Positions 1 through 4,873 of a stretch of 9,193 bases of DNA are shown here, piece by piece; within the stretch, counting starts at the first letter, position 1; the number at the start of each line of letters is the position of its first letter. Made by a program: the position numbers and the translations under genes. The notes under the pieces were generated by a model that was not told the origin of the DNA, searched no databases, and saw only the letters and a list, made by a program, of their open reading frames with translations. Origin of the DNA: Holosporales bacterium (GTDB lineage Bacteria; Pseudomonadota; Alphaproteobacteria; RUG11792); contig JAITIT010000030.1 in assembly GCA_031279295.1 (NCBI GenBank), positions 1 through 9,193 on the forward strand, written 5' to 3'.

Positions 1-150
1 GATGAGGTAGGGATAGGTGATGAGGATGAGGTAGTAGAGAGAGGATGTTATGTAGGAGAGATGCAGAGGAAAATAGGTACACTACAGGAGTTACTGAATA
101 GGTATGAGGAGAGAGAGGAAAGGTTAAGGAATGATGAGGGAGAGATTTAG
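1..150 (+). CDS. C-terminal end of an unidentified gene (partial, cut by window edge)
   Basis: Frame 1 is open from base 1 to a TAG at 148-150 (49 codons), whereas the other two + frames in the same stretch are full of stops; in such GA-rich DNA an open frame of this length suggests real coding. The visible product is very acidic at first (DEVGIGDEDEVVE) and then a charged helix of coiled-coil type (LQELLNRYEEREERLRNDE). The stretch has only 5 C in 150 bases and about 77% purine, unlike the rest of the window. The start and family are not visible. The helical character seems to continue in the next frame (131-280), so this and the next ORF may be one gene split by a +1 shift. No function can be given. 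Confidence 0.45.
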   Translation, partial: DEVGIGDEDEVVERGCYVGEMQRKIGTLQELLNRYEEREERLRNDEGEI

Positions 151-280
151 TACACTGGAGGAGAAAATCGAGGCCATACCAGCAGTAATATCCTGGCGAC
201 AGAAAGAACTGCAAGCAGCATATGACATGGTCGACGCCTGTAACATTCCTGTACACAGCCGTGATATGCTAACAGAGTAA
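131..280 (+). CDS. Hypothetical 49-aa ORF overlapping the preceding gene end
   Basis: Frame 2 opens after a TAA at 125-127; two adjacent ATGs at 131 and 134 follow an AAGGA (126-130) that lies too close to be an ideal ribosome binding site. The stop is TAA at 278-280. The product is a mostly helical, charged peptide (MMRERFSTLEEKIEAIPAV... ending HSRDMLTE). It overlaps the end of the first ORF by 20 nt in the +1 frame, and its N-terminal FSTLEEKIEAIP reads like a direct continuation of that ORF's coiled coil. It may therefore be the tail of the same protein after a frameshift, or a separate small phage-style gene. No family is recognised. Confidence 0.3.
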   Translation: MMRERFSTLEEKIEAIPAVISWRQKELQAAYDMVDACNIPVHSRDMLTE

Positions 281-342
281 ATATATACATCAGCACAGAC
301 CATAGATGACAAGACGGTGGAGGGGCGGACATCTGGGTAGAC

Positions 343-462
343 ATGGCGAATGTACAAAGGAACACCATCATACAAACAGTGGTGATGCGCATCAACGAAC
401 GGACAGAGTCAGAGCCAGCAAGAGGCCTCATATTTTATAATGCAACTATACCCGGCACATAA
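343..462 (+). CDS. Hypothetical 39-aa ORF, possible front half of a split gene
   Basis: An ATG at 343 (MANVQRNTIIQTVVMRINER...) opens a 39-codon frame ending in TAA at 460-462. A GGAGGGG tract lies at 319-325, about 17 nt before the ATG, which is long for a ribosome binding site. Its last 23 nt overlap the next ORF, which is in the +1 frame and lacks a ribosome binding site of its own. The pair may be a single gene with a frameshift (mutation, assembly error or programmed). The protein has no motif I recognise. The ORF is short enough to be chance, so confidence is low. Confidence 0.22.
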   Translation: MANVQRNTIIQTVVMRINERTESEPARGLIFYNATIPGT

Positions 463-736
463 TGTCGCACGACACTTTATGAGGGATGATGGAACGTCAT
501 TCTATACTCAATGCGCAAGCATAGACTGGGGCCAAATTGCAATCATAGCGCTACACTACGGCGCCAGCAGACAGAATGTGAACCCAGTGTTCACACGAGA
601 CACCGGCCTAACTGGAGTCACTTATAGCCTTGGGGGAGAGACTATGGATAGCACTGCGCTGCAGGGGACTATAGACGTACCAGTCAAAGGTTGGCTGACC
701 ACAGAGGTGGACAACCTCGGTAGCTCGACACGGTAG
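440..736 (+). CDS. Hypothetical protein, 98 aa, unknown function
   Basis: The frame is open from 386 and the first ATG is at 440, with no Shine-Dalgarno in front of it (the upstream sequence is an A/T run). The stop is TAG at 734-736. The product contains W30, a VNPVFTRDTGLTGVTYSLGG stretch and a GTIDVPVKGWLTTEVDNLG stretch. These alternate polar and hydrophobic residues as beta-rich structural or phage-tail-like proteins do, but that is only an impression. There is no signal peptide or transmembrane segment. The frame is +1 relative to the 343-462 ORF, so the true start may lie there if a frameshift joins them. Because it points toward the - strand lepA-ferredoxin pair, it ends convergently, 108 nt away. 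I do not recognise the family. Confidence 0.4.
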   Translation: MQLYPAHNVARHFMRDDGTSFYTQCASIDWGQIAIIALHYGASRQNVNPVFTRDTGLTGVTYSLGGETMDSTALQGTIDVPVKGWLTTEVDNLGSSTR

Positions 737-827
737 GAAGGCCGCGGAGCCTGTGCTGGATGGCTATCATAGGAGAGTATACAGCTCCTAAGTAACCAAC
801 TACATAGCAGCAGTGAGATAAGAATTC

Positions 828-862
828 AGTAGCTGTGATGGATCTTAAGTAGCTGTGGGATC
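828..862. repeat. Imperfect tandem repeat over the end of the ferredoxin gene
   Basis: AGTAGCTGTGATGGATC (828-844) is followed by AGTAGCTGTGGGATC (848-862), identical apart from two extra bases. Read on the - strand the second copy encodes the last codons of the ferredoxin-like gene (…DPTAT) and the first copy lies just beyond its TAA stop. It looks like a local duplication at the 3' end of the gene. Confidence 0.6.
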
Positions 863-1171
863 GTTGCAGCTACAGAATGTAATCGCCTTGCTCTTGCAGG
901 CTCTCATACACAACCTGCAGAATGCGCATCGGCCGGCGTTCCAGGAGTACTCTCCTGCAGCTTTAATCTTGATTACACCACATGGGCAAATATTCTCACA
1001 AGCCTTACATCCGACGCAAAGCTCTGAAGAAACAGTCAATACCCTATGCGATGACCAGCTTCGTGGATCCGCACGATTTGTGACCGGCTTCCTGAAGCAG
1101 CACTTGATACCGACAGCAAGCGCACGGAAGATGTCCATTGGTACGAATATTTTTACGAGTTTCCTAATCAT
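845..1171 (-). CDS. 2[4Fe-4S] ferredoxin-like protein of the HycF/EchF/NuoI type
   Basis: The product is 108 aa with two complete cluster motifs: C52-x2-C55-x2-C58-x3-C62-P and C82-x2-C85-x2-C88-x3-C92. It should carry two [4Fe-4S] clusters and pass electrons between protein partners. The N-terminal part (FRALAVGIKCCFRKPVT, residues 15-31) resembles the NuoI N-terminus. The short 19-residue gap between clusters is closer to the electron-transfer subunits of membrane-bound hydrogenases (HycF, HyfH, EchF) than to respiratory NuoI, where the gap is roughly twice as long. The usual proline after the last cysteine is replaced by lysine, and there are extra cysteines (C24, C25, C64, C100, C102). 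The ATG at 1171 overlaps the lepA stop by 8 nt (ATGATTAG), which suggests translational coupling and one transcript. Its redox partner is not in the window. The cluster-binding assignment is strong; the subfamily is inferred. Confidence 0.75.
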   Translation of the reverse strand: MIRKLVKIFVPMDIFRALAVGIKCCFRKPVTNRADPRSWSSHRVLTVSSELCVGCKACENICPCGVIKIKAAGEYSWNAGRCAFCRLCMRACKSKAITFCSCNDPTAT

Positions 1172-2966
1172 CGGAAATCTTAAGAGCCTCTATAAATGCC
1201 TTCTGTGGAATCTCCACATCACCAAACTGCCGCATTCTCTTCTTCCCTTCCTTCTGCTTATCGAGAAGCTTACGTTTACGTGTTATGTCGCCGCCGTAGC
1301 ACTTTGCCAAAACATCTTTCCGCAAGGCAGACACGGTTTCTCTAGCAATGATCTTACCACCGATTGCGGCCTGGATTGCAATCTTGAAGAGCTGCTTTGG
1401 GATGAGATCCTTAAGCTTTGCGCAGAGTGCTCTGCCGCGCTTCTCAGCTTTGCTCCTATGGACAACCATTGATAGTGCATCGACGGGCTCTGCATTCACG
1501 AGTATGGTTACCCTGACGAGATCTCCCTCCCTGTATTCGGTTGGTTGATAGTCGAACGAAGCATACCCCTTAGTTGATGATTTGAGCTTATCATAAAAAT
1601 CGAAGACCACTTCGTTGAGCGGAAGAAGGTATTGAACAACAGCTCTGTTACCGGTGAAGCGGATATCTACTTGCTCTCCCCGTTTGTCCTCACAGAGCGC
1701 TAGAACATTCCCTATATACGTCTCAGGAACCATTATAGTTGCCCTGATCCACGGTTCCTCAATCTTGTCGATCTTAACGACATCCGGCATTTCAACTGGA
1801 TTGTGGAGCTTTATTATCTGGCCGTTCGTGAGGAAGATGCTATATATGACACTGGGAGCCGTAGTAATTATGTCGATGTTGAACTCTCTGTCCAGCCTCT
1901 CCTGGATAATCTCGAGGTGAAGAAGACCGAGAAATCCACAGCGAAATCCGAACCCGAGAGCAGCCGATGTTTCTAACTCATAGCTGAAGCTCGAGTCGTT
2001 CAGATGTAGCTTCTGGAAGCTCTCCTTGAGTTTTTCAAACTCTGATGAATCGACTGGGAAAATTCCACAGAATACCACGGGAATCGAAGGCTTAAACCCC
2101 TGCAGAACCTTTGAGCAAGGGGCTCGCTCATCTGTAATCGTATCACCTACATTGCAGTCTGCGATATCCTTTATGCTGGCAGTAATGAAGCCAACCTCTC
2201 CAGCCATTAGCTTGTCTGTTATCACCTTCTTTGGAAGGAAATACCCGACGCTGTCTACGGTATATGTGGCACTAGTAGACATCATCCTGATTCTCATTCC
2301 AACGCTGATTTCCCCATCGAATATCCTCGCTAGGATCACAACGCCGAGGTACTGATCATACCAGCTGTCCACCAACATTGCGCAGAGTCCTCCAGCATTA
2401 GTTAGCTTGGGAGATGGAAGCGTGTGGACTATGGCTTCAAGAACATCCCTCACTCCGTCACCGCTCTTCGCTGAAATCGCAATCGCGTTGCTGGTATCGA
2501 GTCCTATGACCTCGCTTATCTGGAGCTTGGTAGCTTCGACATCAGCTGCTGGAAGATCTACCTTGTTCAATACCGGGATGATCTCATGATTGCAATCGAT
2601 TGCCTGGTATACGTTAGCCAGAGTCTGGGCTTCCACTCCCTGCGCTGCGTCAACGACAAGGATCGATCCATCGCATGCAGTGAGTGATCTACTTACCTCA
2701 TACGCAAAATCAACATGGCCAGGAGTATCTATGAGATTCAGTATGTACGTCTCCCCATCGAGGGCATTGTACGTTAACCTCACGGTCTGTGCTTTGATCG
2801 TGATTCCTCTCTCCCTCTCGATATCCATCGAATCAAGGACCTGAGTCTTCATCTCCCTCTTATCGAGTCCACCGCAGATTTCTATCATCCTATCAGCGAG
2901 GGTGGACTTCCCGTGATCTATGTGCGCTATTATCGAGAAGTTTCTGATGCGGTTCATTATCTGCAT
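1164..2966 (-). CDS. lepA: Elongation factor 4 (LepA), ribosome-associated GTPase
   Basis: The product is 600 aa, the usual LepA length. LepA is a translational GTPase that binds the ribosome and aids back-translocation, initiation or assembly. Visible motifs are the P-loop AHIDHGKST (residues 14-22), the switch I segment RERGITI (51-57), DTPGHVDF (80-87), NKVD (134-137) and SAK (165-167). GFRCGFLGLLHLEIIQERL and the LepA-specific C-terminal domain (YGGDITRKRKLLDKQKEGKKR...QFGDVEIPQKAF) distinguish it from EF-G. The start at 2966 is favoured because AAGGA (2977-2973) sits 6 nt upstream. An internal ATG at 2957 (MNRIRNFS) fits the family N-terminus slightly better but lies 15 nt from that site. 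Downstream it overlaps the ferredoxin-like gene. tRNA-Thr and tRNA-His lie upstream on the same strand, 274 nt away. Confidence 0.97.
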   Translation of the reverse strand: MQIMNRIRNFSIIAHIDHGKSTLADRMIEICGGLDKREMKTQVLDSMDIERERGITIKAQTVRLTYNALDGETYILNLIDTPGHVDFAYEVSRSLTACDGSILVVDAAQGVEAQTLANVYQAIDCNHEIIPVLNKVDLPAADVEATKLQISEVIGLDTSNAIAISAKSGDGVRDVLEAIVHTLPSPKLTNAGGLCAMLVDSWYDQYLGVVILARIFDGEISVGMRIRMMSTSATYTVDSVGYFLPKKVITDKLMAGEVGFITASIKDIADCNVGDTITDERAPCSKVLQGFKPSIPVVFCGIFPVDSSEFEKLKESFQKLHLNDSSFSYELETSAALGFGFRCGFLGLLHLEIIQERLDREFNIDIITTAPSVIYSIFLTNGQIIKLHNPVEMPDVVKIDKIEEPWIRATIMVPETYIGNVLALCEDKRGEQVDIRFTGNRAVVQYLLPLNEVVFDFYDKLKSSTKGYASFDYQPTEYREGDLVRVTILVNAEPVDALSMVVHRSKAEKRGRALCAKLKDLIPKQLFKIAIQAAIGGKIIARETVSALRKDVLAKCYGGDITRKRKLLDKQKEGKKRMRQFGDVEIPQKAFIEALKISDD

Positions 2967-3122
2967 ATGTAGTCCTTATGATGGATTGATGATACCAGAT
3001 TTGTAAAGGTCTGGAAATGCCTCCTCTCTAACATTTTCCCAACTGTATAGTTCCGGAATGTGATGATGCGATAGGCTATGCAAGGTAGTTTAAAGATAAA
3101 TATTCTTTCCCCAACGAATCAC

Positions 3123-3147
3123 CATCATTTCAGGCATAGGAATGATG
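3123..3147. repeat. Inverted repeat CATCATT/AATGATG between tRNA-Thr and lepA
   Basis: Perfect 7-bp arms (3123-3129 and 3141-3147) are separated by 11 nt. It lies in the 274-nt spacer between tRNA-Thr and lepA on the - strand, but no T-run follows it on either strand, so it is not a standard terminator. It could be a weak processing or regulatory site, or chance. Confidence 0.25.
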
Positions 3148-3240
3148 AACGGGACACCGCTCTCAAATAGAATGGGATAAGCTACAAAATTATTCGCCTA
3201 GCTAGACTGTACAAACCCACCTGAACCTCAGATTTCCAAG

Positions 3241-3316
<76 letters not shown>

Positions 3317-3337
3317 TTCTCAGATTCTATCATAACA

Positions 3338-3415
3338 TGGGGCGAGTGATCGGGGTCGAACCGACGACCTCTAGAGCCACAATCTAGCGCTCTAACCAGC
3401 TGAGCTACACCCGCC
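3338..3415 (-). tRNA. tRNA-His (anticodon GUG)
   Basis: Read on the - strand, the gene is 78 nt including an extra 5' G and encoded CCA. The anticodon stem-loop is CTAGA-TTGTGGC-TCTAG, anticodon GTG. The acceptor arm works as in E. coli tRNA-His: G-1 is encoded and can pair with C73, followed by G1-C72, C2-G71, G3-C70, a G4·U69 wobble, G5-C68, U6-A67 and G7-C66. The D loop is one base longer than in E. coli (AGCTGGTTAGAGC). G-1:C73 is the standard identity element for HisRS; some alphaproteobacteria have lost it, but this organism keeps it. It is probably the first gene of a His-Thr tRNA transcript. Confidence 0.96.
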
Positions 3416-3427
3416 ATCGTACGTCAC

Positions 3428-3457
3428 ATGTTCTCACACAACCAACTGATAAGTCAA
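3428..3457 (-). promoter_or_regulatory. Possible sigma70 promoter for tRNA-His/tRNA-Thr
   Basis: On the - strand, TTGACT (3457-3452) lies 18 nt before GAACAT (3433-3428), which ends 12 nt before the tRNA-His gene. The -35 matches 5 of 6 consensus bases; the -10 is poor (3 of 6). Position and -35 quality make it plausible, not certain. Confidence 0.4.
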
Positions 3458-3568
3458 TGAAAGAAACGACCCTGTGTTACAAGTTCATCTACCTCGACGG
3501 CAGTTCAGACCTCCAGAACGCCTTTAATATACTTCATTAGGAAACATACCCTGTGTCACATATGTGTT

Positions 3569-3662
3569 GCCCATAATATCTCTTCCTCAATAACACAACA
3601 TCTTGCATTAACTTCCTGTTACTCTTGTGCTGTAAGCGTCATGTCTGTGTTATATTATGGGC
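3569..3662. repeat. Nested inverted repeat able to form a long hairpin
   Basis: GCCCATAATAT (3569-3579) is perfectly complementary to ATATTATGGGC (3652-3662), an 11-bp outer stem. Just inside it TAACACA (3591-3597) pairs with TGTGTTA (3646-3652), sharing one base with the outer stem. The unpaired centre is about 48 nt. It could be the closing stem of a small RNA of about 95 nt or a protein-binding DNA palindrome; no known RNA family is recognised. Confidence 0.5.
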
Positions 3663-3751
3663 GTGATTATATTCAAAGTGTTCGCCTGAAGATCCAGCCT
3701 TTAAAGCCAACCATCAAAACTATGTTTCCATGCAGTAAAGAAGCTATTTAG
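3641..3751 (+). CDS. Possible 36-aa small ORF
   Basis: An ATG at 3641 opens a frame to a TAG at 3749-3751 giving MSVLYYGRDYIQSVRL...SKEAI, with several basic residues. The same frame is open back to 3461 but has no ATG, GTG or TTG there. No convincing ribosome binding site precedes the ATG (CTGTAAGCGTC). In its favour, the stop is followed after one base by two stacked hairpins (3753-3795). It overlaps the right arm of the inverted repeat at 3652-3662. It may equally be chance or the remnant of a longer gene that lost its start. Confidence 0.2.
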   Translation: MSVLYYGRDYIQSVRLKIQPLKPTIKTMFPCSKEAI

Positions 3752-3752
3752 G

Positions 3753-3795
3753 ATGTGCTCAATAGCACATGGCGAGGACCGGCCTCTCCTCCGCC
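3753..3795 (+). terminator. Two adjacent hairpins, terminator-like but with a poor T-tract
   Basis: ATGTGCT-CAAT-AGCACAT (3753-3770) is a perfect 7-bp hairpin with a 4-nt loop. It abuts a GC-rich one, GGCGAGGA / TCCT-C-CGCC (3771-3778 with 3787-3795), of 8 bp with one bulged C and an 8-nt loop. The downstream sequence is T-rich (TGTTGATTAATTTTC) but not a clean U-run. It may end transcripts coming from the 3461-3751 region or insulate mipZ; the role is inferred. Confidence 0.35.
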
Positions 3796-3919
3796 TGTTG
3801 ATTAATTTTCTCCTTAAGTTAGGTATTGTATATGGGAAGAGTTAAGGAATAGTTACAAGTGAGAAATTATTTATGGTGGGTGAGGGGATGGTGTGGATGC
3901 ACAGAACTTAAACAATTAG

Positions 3920-3948
3920 GTGACGTGTATCGTGTCAGATGGTAGAAT
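3920..3948 (+). promoter_or_regulatory. Putative sigma70 promoter of mipZ
   Basis: GTGACG (3920-3925, 4 of 6 to TTGACA) and TAGAAT (3943-3948, 5 of 6 to TATAAT) are spaced by exactly 17 nt. The expected start near 3955 would leave a leader of about 20 nt before the mipZ ATG, and that leader has no obvious Shine-Dalgarno. Confidence 0.45.
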
Positions 3949-3975
3949 GCCTGGCAAACACGTAGTTCAAAGCTG

Positions 3976-4803
3976 ATGGGTATGTCCGCAAAGGTAATAG
4001 TTCTTGGAAACCAAAAAGGCGGTACCGGGAAGTCTACCTTAGCGATGCACCTTGCTGTTTCTTTGGTGTGGAAGGGGTACACCGTTGCTACGGTGGATGT
4101 TGATGCCAGGCAGGGGACTTTCTCTCGATACATCGAGAATCGCGAGAAAACAAAGCAGCTTGATAATAGGGTTTTGATGCCGTTCCATACTCCGCTTCTA
4201 GAAAGCGGGGCGGCCTCTAAGGTTGAGGCTAATATGGAGAACTCAGAGGCCTTTACAAAATTGTTACACTCCTTGAGTGGGTATGACTACATAGTAGTAG
4301 ACACACCCGGTAGTGACTGTAGTCTATCAAGGATAGCGCATTCGTTTGCAGACGTTGTCATCACTCCAGTAAATGAAAGCTTTGTTGATCTTGACCTATT
4401 GGTACATGTTGACGGTTCGAGCGCAACGATGCTTAAACCGAGCATATACGCTGAGATGGTATGGAATCAGAAGAAGGAGAGAGCTGTAAGAGACAAGGGG
4501 CAAATCGATTGGATTGTCTTGGTTAACAGAATGCCGAATGTGATTTCTCGGAACCGCCAGGAGTTCGAAAAAATTCTGTTGGCCTTGTCTAAAAGAATTG
4601 GATACAGAGTCGCTACAGGGTTCAAGGAACGCGTTATCTTCAGAGAGCTTTTCCTGAGTGGATTAACACTGCTAGATCGCGACGTTATATCCGCGCAGAC
4701 TAGCCTATCACATATCGCAGCAAGGCAGGAGTTGAAGGATCTGTTAAGAGCCCTAAATATAGCTGATGCATATTCGTCGTTGGCATCAGGTGTCTCGTCA
4801 TAA
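3976..4803 (+). CDS. mipZ: Division-plane positioning ATPase MipZ (ParA/MinD superfamily)
   Basis: The product is 275 aa, about the size of Caulobacter MipZ. In that family the ATPase dimerises on ATP binding, is organised into a gradient by ParB at the chromosome poles, and blocks FtsZ polymerisation there so that division occurs at midcell. The deviant Walker A is GNQKGGTGKST (residues 11-21, K14 and K19), the A' segment is VDVDARQGTFSRYIENR (40-56), and Walker B is VVDTPG (107-112). MipZ-specific stretches that separate it from ordinary ParA are SDCSLSRIAHSFADVVITPVN, ESFVDLDLL, KPSIYAEMVWNQKK, WIVLVNRMPNVISRNR and FRELFLSGLTLLD. An ATG at 3982 (MSAKVIVLG) could be the true start; neither ATG has a clear ribosome binding site. 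glmS follows 70 nt downstream. No ParB gene is in view. Confidence 0.92.
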   Translation: MGMSAKVIVLGNQKGGTGKSTLAMHLAVSLVWKGYTVATVDVDARQGTFSRYIENREKTKQLDNRVLMPFHTPLLESGAASKVEANMENSEAFTKLLHSLSGYDYIVVDTPGSDCSLSRIAHSFADVVITPVNESFVDLDLLVHVDGSSATMLKPSIYAEMVWNQKKERAVRDKGQIDWIVLVNRMPNVISRNRQEFEKILLALSKRIGYRVATGFKERVIFRELFLSGLTLLDRDVISAQTSLSHIAARQELKDLLRALNIADAYSSLASGVSS

Positions 4804-4873
4804 TTTGTAACATTTCTTCATGCATATGCTGTGTCATAATTCCCTGATCTTGGTATTCTATTGGGTTAGCTAA

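Larger units (their letters stand above)
3416..3975. other. 560-nt gene-poor region between the tRNAs and mipZ
   Basis: This divergent spacer holds the putative tRNA promoter at its left end and the putative mipZ promoter at its right end. Between them are repeated TGTGTTA-like words: TGTGTTAC 3473, TGTGTCAC 3552, TGTGTTGC 3563, TAACACA 3591 and TGTGTTAT 3646. There is also a near-identical 13-mer pair (ACCCTGTGTYACA at 3469 and 3548), a nested inverted repeat (3569-3662), and a frame without stops from 3461 to 3751 that has no usual start before an ATG at 3641. A double hairpin lies at 3753-3795, and TTAA-N7-TTAC words lie at 3608 and 3842. No confident gene is seen. Confidence 0.6.

Noticed and set aside
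855..1472. 205-aa + strand open frame across the ferredoxin and the lepA 3' end
   Set aside because: It is antisense to two genes with clear motifs and has no recognisable protein features; it is a shadow frame.
3078..3170. 30-aa + strand ORF (MQGSLKIN...) between lepA and tRNA-Thr
   Set aside because: Short, no ribosome binding site, opposite to the neighbouring genes and no sign of coding bias.
3469..3662. DnaA-box cluster / replication origin
   Set aside because: The TGTGTTA words differ from TTATNCACA at key positions and no origin-flanking genes are present; kept only as an unexplained repeat cluster.
3867..4133. 88-aa - strand frame running out of the mipZ 5' end
   Set aside because: It overlaps the conserved Walker A region of mipZ in antisense and shows no protein features.
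3976..4803. Plain chromosomal ParA
   Set aside because: The RIAHSFADVVITPVN, WIVLVNRMP and FRELFLSGLTLLD stretches match MipZ, and no parB or parS is adjacent.
4804..4873. glmS ribozyme or riboswitch upstream of glmS
   Set aside because: The 70-nt gap is too short for the ribozyme core and no matching structure is seen; the ribozyme is known mainly from Gram-positive bacteria.
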